Origin: Rubrivivax sp.
GTDB taxonomy: Bacteria; Pseudomonadota; Gammaproteobacteria; Burkholderiales; Burkholderiaceae_C
Direction: 5' to 3'
NCBI GenBank assembly: GCA_027484885.1
Contig: JAIXSD010000633.1
Location: 1 to 5,480 of the forward strand
DNA length: 5,480 nucleotides
Shown: positions 1 to 5,480 of the stretch, in pieces
How the letters are laid out: each line of letters starts with the position of its first letter
How positions within the stretch are numbered: the first letter of the stretch is position 1
Notes under the pieces: model-generated
Databases searched by the model: none
What the model was told of the DNA's origin: nothing
Seen by the model: the letters and a program-made list of their open reading frames with translations, nothing else
Translations under genes and position numbers: made by a program

Positions 1-14
1 ATGTGTGGCGCGAA

Positions 15-851
15 TCAGCCAGGCCAGCGCCCGCCGCTGACGCGCGGCTGGCCGCCCAGGTCGTGGCGCAGGCGGACATCGACAAAACCGCGGCATTCCA
101 GCGCCAGGGCCACCGGCTCAGCCTGGTCGTAGCCATGCTCCAGCAGCAGCCAGCCGCCCGGGCTCAGGTGGGCAGGGGCGCCTTCGATCAGGGTCATCAG
201 GTCGCTCAGGCCGTCGCCACCCGGGGTGAGGGCGCTCAGCGGCTCGTGGCGCAGCGCCGGCAGATGCGGGTCCTGTCCTGCGATGTAGGGCGGGTTGCTG
301 ACGATCAGCTCGAAGCTGCGGCCACGCAGCGGGTTCCACCAGCTGCCTTGCAAAAACTCCACCGCAAGGCCCAGGCGATCGGCATTGCTGCGCGCGACCG
401 CGAGCGCCCCGGCGCTCAAGTCCACGGCGCTGAGCGTGGCGGCCGGATGGCTGGCCTTGATCGCCAGGGCGATGGCGCCGCTGCCAGTGCCCAGGTCCAC
501 CACGCGCGGCGCGGCGCCCAAGCTTGGTAGCAGTTCGAGCGCCCAGTCGACCAGGGTTTCGGTGTCGGCGCGCGGGATCAAGGTGTCGCGGCTCAGGCGC
601 AGACGCAGGCCATGGAACTCCTTTTCGCCCAGCACATAAGCCAGGGGCAGGCCCTCGGCCATCTGCTGCATCTCGCCGGCCAGTTGGGTGGCAAGGGTGG
701 GGCTCAGGGCCTCGTCGTCATGGCTGATCAGCCAGGCGCGGCTTTGCTGCAGACGTTCGGACAGCAAAGTCTGGGCATCAGCGCGCTCCAGGCCCAGCTG
801 GCGCGCCAGGGTCAGGGCGGTTTTGACATCGGTGGGCGGGTTCAGGCTCAT
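15..851 (-). CDS. prmC: Peptide chain release factor N5-glutamine methyltransferase
   Basis: PrmC (HemK) uses S-adenosylmethionine to N5-methylate the glutamine of the GGQ motif in release factors RF1 and RF2, acting in the cytoplasm. The 278-residue product has the usual family length. An N-terminal helical release-factor-binding domain (about 1-75) precedes a Rossmann methyltransferase domain. Motif [12 protein letters not shown], lies at 119-129 and the catalytic NPPY, which holds the target glutamine, at 186-189. The loop before motif I reads LIPRADTE (91-98), where homologues usually have LIPRPDTE. The ATG start is fixed by a strong AGGAGG site and overlaps the prfA stop by 4 bp (ATGA), so the two genes are very probably translationally coupled. 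Encoding the modifying enzyme directly after its substrate RF1 supports the name. The TGA stop lies 14 bp from the window edge, so the next gene is not visible. Identification is near certain. Confidence 0.97.
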   Translation of the reverse strand: MSLNPPTDVKTALTLARQLGLERADAQTLLSERLQQSRAWLISHDDEALSPTLATQLAGEMQQMAEGLPLAYVLGEKEFHGLRLRLSRDTLIPRADTETLVDWALELLPSLGAAPRVVDLGTGSGAIALAIKASHPAATLSAVDLSAGALAVARSNADRLGLAVEFLQGSWWNPLRGRSFELIVSNPPYIAGQDPHLPALRHEPLSALTPGGDGLSDLMTLIEGAPAHLSPGGWLLLEHGYDQAEPVALALECRGFVDVRLRHDLGGQPRVSGGRWPG

Positions 852-1933
852 GCCCGGCCCTCCTCCAGCAGGGCCAGCTGCTCGGCCGCTTGCGCGGCTT
901 GCAGGCCGGCGGCCACATCGTCGAGGTCCCCGTCCATGATGGCGCCCAGCTTGTATAGCGTCAGATTGATGCGGTGGTCGGTCAAGCGGCCTTGCGGGAA
1001 GTTGTAGGTGCGGATGCGGTCGCTGCGGTCGCCGCTGCCGATCAGGCCCTTGCGGGTGGCGGCTTCCTTGGCGGCGCGTTCGTTTTTGTCCTTGTCGCGC
1101 AGGCGGGCGGCCAGCACGGCCATGGCCTTGGCCTTGTTGCGGTGCTGGCTGCGGTCATCCTGGCATTCGGCCACCAGGCCGGTGGGCAGGTGGGTGATGC
1201 GGATGGCCGAGTCGGTCTTGTTGACGTGCTGGCCACCGGCGCCGCTGGCGCGGAAGGTGTCGATGCGCAGCTCGGCTGGGTTCAGCGTCACTTCCTCGGC
1301 CTCGTCGGGCTCGGGCATCACGGCCACGGTGCAGGCGCTCGTGTGGATGCGGCCCTGTGATTCGGTCGCCGGCACGCGCTGCACGCGGTGGCCGCCCGAT
1401 TCGAACTTGAGCCGGCCATAGACCCGATCACCCTCGATGCGCACCACCAGCTCCTTGTAGCCGCCCAGGTCGGATTCGTTGGCCGAGAGGATCTCGCTGC
1501 GCCAGCCCTGGCGCTCGGCATAGCGCAGGTACATGCGCGCCAGGTCGCCGGCGAACAGGGCCGACTCGTCGCCACCGGTGCCGGCGCGGATTTCCAGAAA
1601 AGCCGGGCGCTCGTCATCGGGGTCGCGCGGCAGCAGGGCCAGTTGCAGGGACTCATGCAGGCGCGTGATGTCGGCCTCGGCGGCAGCAATTTCCTCGCGG
1701 GCCATCTCGGCCATCTCGGGGTCTTGCAGCAGGCTGCGGGCCTCGCTCAGGTCGGCCTCGCGCTGCAGGTACTGGCGGTACTGGCCGACCAGCTCGGCGG
1801 CCTCGGCCTGCTCCTTGGTCAGGGCGCGGTAACGCTTCATGTCGGCGGCCAGGGAGCCGTCGGCCAGCAGCGAATCGAGCTCGCTGAGGCGGAAGGCAAG
1901 GCGGTCGAACTGCTGGCGCAGGGAGTCTTTCAT
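848..1933 (-). CDS. prfA: Peptide chain release factor 1 (RF1)
   Basis: RF1 recognises UAA and UAG in the ribosomal A site and triggers hydrolysis of peptidyl-tRNA. The 361-residue product matches the usual length of about 360. A helical domain 1 (about 1-100) leads into GTGGDES (118-124), then the stop-codon-reading motif PAT at 188-190 in [15 protein letters not shown], and the catalytic GGQ at 233-235 in [18 protein letters not shown] rather than SPF identifies RF1, not RF2. The ATG at 1933 gives the canonical N-terminus [13 protein letters not shown] at 1978 would add 15 residues that do not look like RF1 and is rejected. The chosen start has no purine-rich ribosome site: a run of six C lies directly before the ATG. 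The gene follows hemA after 79 bp and overlaps prmC by 4 bp. Its own stop is TGA, which RF1 does not read. Confidence 0.98.
   Translation of the reverse strand: MKDSLRQQFDRLAFRLSELDSLLADGSLAADMKRYRALTKEQAEAAELVGQYRQYLQREADLSEARSLLQDPEMAEMAREEIAAAEADITRLHESLQLALLPRDPDDERPAFLEIRAGTGGDESALFAGDLARMYLRYAERQGWRSEILSANESDLGGYKELVVRIEGDRVYGRLKFESGGHRVQRVPATESQGRIHTSACTVAVMPEPDEAEEVTLNPAELRIDTFRASGAGGQHVNKTDSAIRITHLPTGLVAECQDDRSQHRNKAKAMAVLAARLRDKDKNERAAKEAATRKGLIGSGDRSDRIRTYNFPQGRLTDHRINLTLYKLGAIMDGDLDDVAAGLQAAQAAEQLALLEEGRA
859..864 (-). promoter_or_regulatory. Consensus Shine-Dalgarno site for prmC
   Basis: The minus strand reads AGGAGG, 7 bases before the prmC ATG, and the purine run extends slightly on both sides. 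It lies inside the last codons of prfA (Glu-Glu-Gly). It supports the prmC start and allows reinitiation or independent initiation at the overlapping stop/start. It is the only full consensus ribosome site seen before any gene in this window. Confidence 0.85.
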
Positions 1934-1968
1934 GGGGGGAGAACAATCGGCAATCAGAACAAGCGGAG

Positions 1969-1985
1969 GTGGGCTCAAGACCCAC
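1969..1985 (-). other. Small hairpin in the hemA-prfA gap
   Basis: On the minus strand GTGGG pairs with CCCAC, plus one inner T-G wobble, around the loop CTTGA. It starts 27 bases after the hemA stop and lies 35 bases before the prfA start. No T-run follows, so it does not look like an intrinsic terminator. It may be an mRNA processing or stability element, or chance in GC-rich DNA. The rest of the 79-bp gap (1934-2012) shows no convincing promoter. Confidence 0.3.
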
Positions 1986-2012
1986 GGGGCAGGGGCGAAA
2001 CCTGCGTGGCCG

Positions 2013-3323
2013 CTAATGTTCGGAGGCCGATTTTTCCGGGCTGCGGGCGCTGTTGCGCAGGAACAGGCGCGAGACAGTTTGCGCCAGCTGCAGGCGCTGC
2101 TCGCCGTCGACGCTGTGCAGCTCGGCCAGGGCGCCGTGCAGCATTTTTTGCGTCAGGCCGCGGGCCAGGGCTTCCATCACTTCGTCGACATCGGCGCCCT
2201 TGGCCAGCAACTTGCGCGCACGGCTCATCTCATGCTCGCGCCAGTCTTCGGCCTGGGCATTGAGGGCCTGAATCAGGGGCACGGTGTGGCGCTGGCCCAG
2301 CCAGTGCACAAAGCTCTGCACGCCGGTTTCGATGATGGCCTCGGCCTGCTCAACCGCGGCCTGGCGCTTTTCACCAGCCGACTGCACCAGGGTGGCGAGT
2401 TCGTCCACGGTGTAGAGGTAGACATCGTCGAGCTGCGCGACTTCGGGCTCAATGTCGCGCGGCACGGCCAGGTCGACCATGAACATGGGGCGGTGACGGC
2501 GCGCCTTCAGCGCCCGCTCGACGGCACCGAGGCCGATCAGGGGCAGGCTGCTGGCGGTGCAGGAGATCACCGCGTCGAATTCATGCAGGCGCTGGGGCAG
2601 GTCGGCCAGGCGCACGGCCTCGGCGCCCAGGCGGGTGGCCAGCTTTTCGCCGCGCTCCAGCGTGCGGTTGGCCACGGCCATGTGCAGCGGCGTCTTGGCG
2701 GCGAAATGGGTGGCCACCAGCTCGATCATTTCGCCCGCGCCGACGAAGAGCACGCGGATTTTGCTCAGATCTTCAAACAGCTGGCCGGCCAGGCGCACCG
2801 AGGCGGCCGCCATGCTGATGGAGTGGGCGCCGATTTCGGTTGAGCTGCGCACCTCCTTGGCCACCGAGAAGCTGCGCTGGAAGAGCTGGTGCAAGGTGGT
2901 GCCGACCGTGCCGGCGTCTGTGGCTTCACGCACCGCCTGCTTCATCTGGCCGAGGATTTGCGGCTCGCCCAGCACCATGGAGTCGAGCCCGCTGGCGACG
3001 CGGAAGGCATGGCGCGCCGCAGCGCTGCCCTCGCGCACATAGGCATGGTCCATCAGAGCGGCCGGGCTGACACCGCCGACCTGGGCCAGCCAGTCGACCG
3101 CCGGCTGCACGCCAGCGGGGGAGCCGGCGATGTAGAGCTCGGTGCGGTTGCAGGTGGACAGCAGGGTGGCCTCGGCCGGCGCCTTGCTGGCGAGGCCGCC
3201 GCGGCTGAGCTGCTCGCGAACGTTCAGCACGGTTGGCGCAAGCTGGTCCAGCGAGAATGCAAAACGTCCGCGCAAATCCAGGGGCGCGGAGTTGTGGTTC
3301 AGACCGAGGGCGAAGACCGTCAT
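2013..3323 (-). CDS. hemA: Glutamyl-tRNA reductase
   Basis: HemA reduces the glutamate of glutamyl-tRNA(Glu) with NADPH to glutamate-1-semialdehyde, the first committed step of the C5 route to heme and other tetrapyrroles. The 436-residue product opens with the family N-terminus ([10 protein letters not shown], 5-14). The catalytic cysteine is C58 in [25 protein letters not shown] spans 111-126. The NADPH-binding glycine motif FVGAGEM lies at 193-199, followed by ANRT (218-221) and [10 protein letters not shown] (284-293). A helical dimerisation domain fills about 310-425. The ATG at 3323 gives the family N-terminus. In-frame codons up to 3404 would add 27 residues across the control region and are rejected. 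No ribosome site precedes the ATG; a TATAAT lies six bases upstream, so the mRNA may be nearly leaderless. The stop is TAG, the only TAG among the genes here. It is probably the first gene of an operon with prfA and prmC. Confidence 0.98.
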   Translation of the reverse strand: MTVFALGLNHNSAPLDLRGRFAFSLDQLAPTVLNVREQLSRGGLASKAPAEATLLSTCNRTELYIAGSPAGVQPAVDWLAQVGGVSPAALMDHAYVREGSAAARHAFRVASGLDSMVLGEPQILGQMKQAVREATDAGTVGTTLHQLFQRSFSVAKEVRSSTEIGAHSISMAAASVRLAGQLFEDLSKIRVLFVGAGEMIELVATHFAAKTPLHMAVANRTLERGEKLATRLGAEAVRLADLPQRLHEFDAVISCTASSLPLIGLGAVERALKARRHRPMFMVDLAVPRDIEPEVAQLDDVYLYTVDELATLVQSAGEKRQAAVEQAEAIIETGVQSFVHWLGQRHTVPLIQALNAQAEDWREHEMSRARKLLAKGADVDEVMEALARGLTQKMLHGALAELHSVDGEQRLQLAQTVSRLFLRNSARSPEKSASEH

Positions 3324-3329
3324 GGGCGG

Positions 3330-3335
3330 ATTATA
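3330..3335 (-). promoter_or_regulatory. Candidate hemA promoter -10 element
   Basis: The minus strand carries a perfect TATAAT in an AT-rich patch (AATTTTATAAT) within otherwise GC-rich DNA. Only CCGCCC separates it from the hemA ATG. With normal spacing, transcription would start at or within a base or two of the ATG. No good -35 hexamer is found 16-18 bases upstream (CCGGGC at 17), which would fit a promoter that needs an activator. The hexamer match is direct; promoter activity is inferred. Confidence 0.5.
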
Positions 3336-3345
3336 AAATTGACTC

Positions 3346-3355
3346 GGCACGTGCC
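3346..3355. repeat. 10-bp perfect palindrome GGCACGTGCC
   Basis: A perfect dyad lies in the stretch that would be the spacer and -35 region of the candidate hemA promoter. It could be an operator half or core, but 10-bp palindromes occur by chance in GC-rich DNA and no known regulator is assigned. Confidence 0.3.
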
Positions 3356-3390
3356 CGGTCGCAGTAAGGCCATGCGCGGGCCGGAAAAGC

Positions 3391-3404
3391 TTGATATGCA
3401 TCAA
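3391..3404. promoter_or_regulatory. FNR/Anr-type binding site
   Basis: TTGATATGCATCAA is an exact match to the FNR/Anr/Dnr consensus TTGAT-N4-ATCAA, and the dyad extends one pair further to GCTTGATATGCATCAAGC (3389-3406). FNR-family regulators are oxygen- or NO-responsive members of the CRP superfamily. The box sits between two diverging genes. Its centre is about 65 bp from the centre of the candidate hemA -10 (roughly -74 from the predicted start), near but not exactly at a usual class I position. A class II start would need a -10 near 3363-3368, where only a weak CTTACT is present. Anr control of hemA is known in Pseudomonas aeruginosa, which makes hemA the likelier target. The remaining DNA between hemA and the small plus-strand gene shows nothing else clear. 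Confidence 0.65.
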
Positions 3405-3496
3405 GCCTGCCGAGAAACACAGCGAAAACCCAGCCGATCAACGACCGAGTGCCTCTTGCCGATCCCGGCTGCACCGTCCACCCGAGCCCCGTCACC

Positions 3497-3775
3497 TTGA
3501 ACGTCCTGGACGCCTTCTGGCACCTGAGCAATTTCTTCCTGCCCGCCTGGGCCGTTGCCGCCCTGATGGCGGGTGGCGCCAAGTTGCTGTGGCGGCGCGA
3601 GCTCAAGGCCCTGGCCTGGCGGCGCCTGGCGGTCTGGGGTGGCTGGGGCGGTAGCGCGGGCCTGATCCTGGCCCTGCTGCTGCTGGGCCGGGACGGCAAG
3701 ATGCTGGGCTATGGGCTGATGCTTTTGGGCATCAGCCTGCCGCAGTGCATCCTGAGCTTCAGGCCGGGGCGCTGA
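3497..3775 (+). CDS. Small three-helix membrane protein, unknown function
   Basis: The gene is not assigned to a named family. From the TTG at 3497 the product has 92 residues. Three hydrophobic segments are visible: about 11-31 ([16 protein letters not shown] and on), 44-63 ([20 protein letters not shown]) and 69-88 ([18 protein letters not shown]). The loop between helices 1 and 2 (33-43) is rich in arginine and lysine, so by the positive-inside rule it should be cytoplasmic. An alternative GTG at 3449 adds 16 residues (MPLADPGCTVHPSPVT) with less biased third codon positions, and neither start has a clear ribosome site, so the start is uncertain. Third positions are strongly G/C from 3497 on, which supports real coding. 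It diverges from hemA and its last 17 bp overlap the miaB 3' end. From memory, similar short membrane proteins occur beside hemA in other Burkholderiales; this is unchecked. Confidence 0.75.
   Translation: MNVLDAFWHLSNFFLPAWAVAALMAGGAKLLWRRELKALAWRRLAVWGGWGGSAGLILALLLLGRDGKMLGYGLMLLGISLPQCILSFRPGR
3714..3737. other. 9-bp perfect hairpin at the miaB 3' end
   Basis: GGCTGATGC and GCATCAGCC form a perfect 9-bp inverted repeat around a 6-base loop (TTTTGG on plus, CCAAAA on minus). It lies 21 bases past the miaB stop but inside the coding region of the convergent small membrane gene. No T-run follows on the minus strand (CATAGCC comes next), so it is not a classical intrinsic terminator. It could still define or protect the miaB mRNA end. 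The repeat is seen directly; the role is inferred. Confidence 0.45.
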
Positions 3776-5135
3776 CGGTCTCCGCGGTCAGCACCTCGGC
3801 GCGCAGCGAGTGCGCGAAGGCCTGGGTGATGCGCACATCGACCAGCTGGTTCATCAGGCGCGGCTGACCCTTGAAGTTGACGATGCGGTTGCACTCGGTG
3901 CGGCCCATCAGCTCGCTGGCGTCCTTGCGCGCATTGCCGGTGACCAGGATGCGCTGGGTCGTGCCGACCATGGTTTCGCTGATGGCCAGGGTGTTGGCTT
4001 CGATCACCGCTTGCAGCTCCTGCAGGCGCTTGACCTTCACCTCGTAAGGCGTGGTGTCCTCCAGGGCCGCGGCCGGCGTGCCGGGGCGCGGGCTGAAGAT
4101 GAAGCTGAAGGACGCATCAAAGCCGATGTCATGCACCAGCTTCATCAGCTTGGCATGGTCTTCTTCGGTCTCGCCGGGGAAGCCGACGATGAAATCACTG
4201 GCGATGCGGATGTCCGGGCGGATGGCACGCAGCTTCTTGATCGTGCTCTTGAACTCGAGGGCGGTGTAGCCGCGCTTCATGGCCATCAGGATGCGGTCGC
4301 TGCCATGCTGGACCGGCAGGTGCAGGTGGTTGACCAGCTGCGGCACCTTGCCGTAGGCCTCGATCAGGCGCTGGCTGAACTCGTTCGGGTGGCTGGTGGT
4401 GAAGCGCAGGCGCTCGATGCCGGGGATCTCAGAGGCGTACTCCAGCAGCAGGGCCAGGTCGGCGTATTCGCCCGTGTCACCCATCTTGCCGCGGTAGGCA
4501 TTGACGTTCTGGCCCAGCAGATTGAACTCAACCACGCCCTGGTCGGCCAGGCCGGCAATCTCGGTCAGCACATCGTCAAAGGGGCGCGAGACCTCTTCGC
4601 CGCGGGTGTAGGGCACGACGCAGTAGCTGCAGTACTTGGAGCAGCCTTCCATGATGGAGACAAAAGCCGAGGCGCCCTCGACCTTGGCCGGCGGCAGGTG
4701 GTCGAACTTCTCGATCTCGGGGAAGGTGATGTCCACCTGAGGCCGGCGCTCTTCGCGGCGGGCGGCCAGCATCGCGGGCAGGCGGTGCAGGGTCTGCGGG
4801 CCGAAGACCACGTCCACATAGGGTGCGCGCTCGATGATGGCGGCGCCTTCCTGCGAGGCGACGCAGCCGCCCACACCGATCAGCACACCTTTTTCCTTCA
4901 GGTGCTTGACGCGGCCCAGGTCGCTGAACACCTTCTCCTGCGCCTTCTCGCGCACCGAGCAGGTGTTGAAGAGGATCAGGTCGGCCTGCTCGACATCGTC
5001 GGTCTTCTCGTAGCCCTGGGCGGCGCCCAGCACATCGGCCATCTTGCCCGAGTCGTATTCGTTCATCTGGCAGCCAAAGGTCTTGATGAAGACTTTCTTG
5101 CTGGGCGGAGTGGCGGTGTCGTCGTGGCTGCTCAT
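3759..5135 (-). CDS. miaB: tRNA-2-methylthio-N6-dimethylallyladenosine synthase
   Basis: MiaB is a radical-SAM methylthiotransferase that converts i6A37 to ms2i6A37 in tRNAs reading U-starting codons, using two [4Fe-4S] clusters. The 458-residue product is slightly shorter than the E. coli enzyme (474). The N-terminal methylthiotransferase domain starts at [17 protein letters not shown] and carries cluster cysteines C22, C59 (NTCSVRE) and C91 (GGCVA). The radical-SAM motif CxxxCxxC is C165, C169 and C172 in [33 protein letters not shown] (312-326) and [10 protein letters not shown] follow, and a C-terminal TRAM RNA-binding domain spans about 384-446. The ATG at 5135 gives the N-terminus [18 protein letters not shown] at 5195 would extend through a terminator-like hairpin and is rejected. 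No strong ribosome site is visible. The phoH-ybeY genes that often follow miaB are absent here; it converges on the small membrane gene instead. Confidence 0.98.
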   Translation of the reverse strand: MSSHDDTATPPSKKVFIKTFGCQMNEYDSGKMADVLGAAQGYEKTDDVEQADLILFNTCSVREKAQEKVFSDLGRVKHLKEKGVLIGVGGCVASQEGAAIIERAPYVDVVFGPQTLHRLPAMLAARREERRPQVDITFPEIEKFDHLPPAKVEGASAFVSIMEGCSKYCSYCVVPYTRGEEVSRPFDDVLTEIAGLADQGVVEFNLLGQNVNAYRGKMGDTGEYADLALLLEYASEIPGIERLRFTTSHPNEFSQRLIEAYGKVPQLVNHLHLPVQHGSDRILMAMKRGYTALEFKSTIKKLRAIRPDIRIASDFIVGFPGETEEDHAKLMKLVHDIGFDASFSFIFSPRPGTPAAALEDTTPYEVKVKRLQELQAVIEANTLAISETMVGTTQRILVTGNARKDASELMGRTECNRIVNFKGQPRLMNQLVDVRITQAFAHSLRAEVLTAETVSAPA

Positions 5136-5150
5136 GGCGGTGGCTCGCAG

Positions 5151-5185
5151 AAAAAATGGGGTGGCCGGCCCGTTCAGGCCAGCCA
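5151..5185 (-). terminator. Intrinsic-terminator-like hairpin upstream of miaB
   Basis: On the minus strand TGGCTGGCC pairs with GGCCGGCCA (9 bp, one T-G wobble) around the loop TGAACG. CCCCA follows, then six T. It lies 37 bases past the stop of the upstream gene and ends 15 bases before the miaB ATG. The 5-base gap between stem and T-run is longer than ideal, so termination may be partial. It probably ends the upstream transcript. No good promoter was found between it and miaB. Confidence 0.6.
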
Positions 5186-5222
5186 GATCAAACAATGGAA
5201 AGAGGCGTGGGCAAGCGCAGCT

Positions 5223-5480
5223 TCAGCGCTTGAGCCAGCTTTGGGTACCGGGCTCAAAAGCCCAGCTGGCGGCTTCCAGCGGCGTGCGGGGCCAGGTCTT
5301 GTTGGCCAGCTCCACCGGGTTCAGCACCCAGACATCGAGCAGCTGGCCATCGGGCGCCACGGTGTAGTGCACGGTCAGCTTCTGGCCGGCCAGGCTGGCC
5401 GGTTGCTGCAGCAGATTGTTGGGGCCGTAGACGCGCGTGCCGGGCGAGAGCCGGGCCGGCTGGCCGTTGAGCAGCACATC
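5223..5480 (-). CDS. Unrecognised protein, C-terminal part only
   Basis: The reading frame is open to the window edge, so the real start lies beyond 5480; a GTG at 5475-5477 is probably an internal valine. Eighty-five residues are visible before the TGA stop. The segment has no cysteine, no membrane helix and no catalytic motif that I recognise. It reads DVLLNGQPARLSPGTRVYG at the left, then GQKLTVHYTVAPDGQLLDVWVL, and ends with the tryptophan-rich WPRTPLEAASWAFEPGTQSW. The alternating hydrophobic residues around VHYTV and LLDVWVL suggest beta strands, as in a small exported or periplasmic domain, but the N-terminus that would show a signal peptide is missing. From memory, similar short proteins of unknown function occur in Burkholderiales. 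It reads in the same direction as miaB, 87 bp upstream, with a terminator-like hairpin between them. Confidence 0.75.
   Translation of the reverse strand, partial: DVLLNGQPARLSPGTRVYGPNNLLQQPASLAGQKLTVHYTVAPDGQLLDVWVLNPVELANKTWPRTPLEAASWAFEPGTQSWLKR

Noticed and set aside
1653..2012. In-frame extension of hemA past its TAG into the prfA region, which would be a read-through product
   Set aside because: The frame is open for about 120 codons only because it is a shadow of prfA; HemA is already full length at the TAG.
1839..2843. Plus-strand open frame of 334 codons opposite prfA and hemA, and a similar one at 1388-2263
   Set aside because: They are antisense to well-identified genes. High GC at third positions makes stop codons rare on the other strand, and the translations show no recognisable domain.
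3339..3367. Plus-strand TTGACT as a -35 element for the small membrane gene
   Set aside because: Only a poor -10 (CAGTAA) is found at 17-base spacing, so the hexamer alone is not enough to call a promoter.
3324..3404. Upstream in-frame extension of hemA by 27 residues
   Set aside because: It would run through the -10 and into the FNR-type box, and the added residues do not resemble the HemA N-terminus, which begins correctly at 3323.
5136..5195. TTG start extending miaB by 20 residues
   Set aside because: The extension is translated from the terminator-like hairpin, and the ATG at 5135 gives a normal MiaB N-terminus.
15..5480. Mobile elements, CRISPR arrays, toxin-antitoxin or defence genes, tRNA genes
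   Set aside because: None were seen. Gene content is housekeeping, base composition looks uniform, and no long direct or terminal inverted repeats were noticed by eye.

Overview
The window is GC-rich, densely coding DNA with five protein genes and one short divergent control region. The gene content and the order hemA-prfA-prmC suggest a betaproteobacterium of the order Burkholderiales, possibly near Roseateles/Rubrivivax. That placement rests on remembered gene order and protein style, not on a search. No mobile element, CRISPR array, tRNA or rRNA was seen.

Layout from left to right: prmC (15-851, minus), prfA (848-1933, minus) and hemA (2013-3323, minus) read leftward as a likely operon. 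A control region follows (about 3324-3496). It holds a perfect TATAAT hexamer six bases before the hemA start, a 10-bp palindrome, and a perfect FNR/Anr-type box TTGAT-N4-ATCAA. A small three-helix membrane protein of unknown function (3497-3775, plus) diverges from hemA and runs tail-to-tail into miaB (3759-5135, minus), overlapping it by 17 bp. Upstream of miaB, an intrinsic-terminator-like hairpin separates it from the 3' end of an unrecognised minus-strand gene that leaves the window (5223-5480).

How the genes fit together: HemA makes glutamate-1-semialdehyde from glutamyl-tRNA, the first committed step of tetrapyrrole synthesis. PrfA (RF1) ends translation at UAA/UAG. PrmC methylates the GGQ glutamine of RF1, and its start codon overlaps the prfA stop in an ATGA junction. 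MiaB makes the ms2i6A37 modification on tRNAs that read U-starting codons. The theme is tRNA and translation, with heme synthesis drawing on charged tRNA-Glu.

No unknown multi-gene system is visible. The points most worth following are the FNR-type box in front of hemA, the possibly leaderless hemA start, a 9-bp hairpin inside the small membrane gene just past the miaB stop, and the terminator-like hairpin in the miaB leader.
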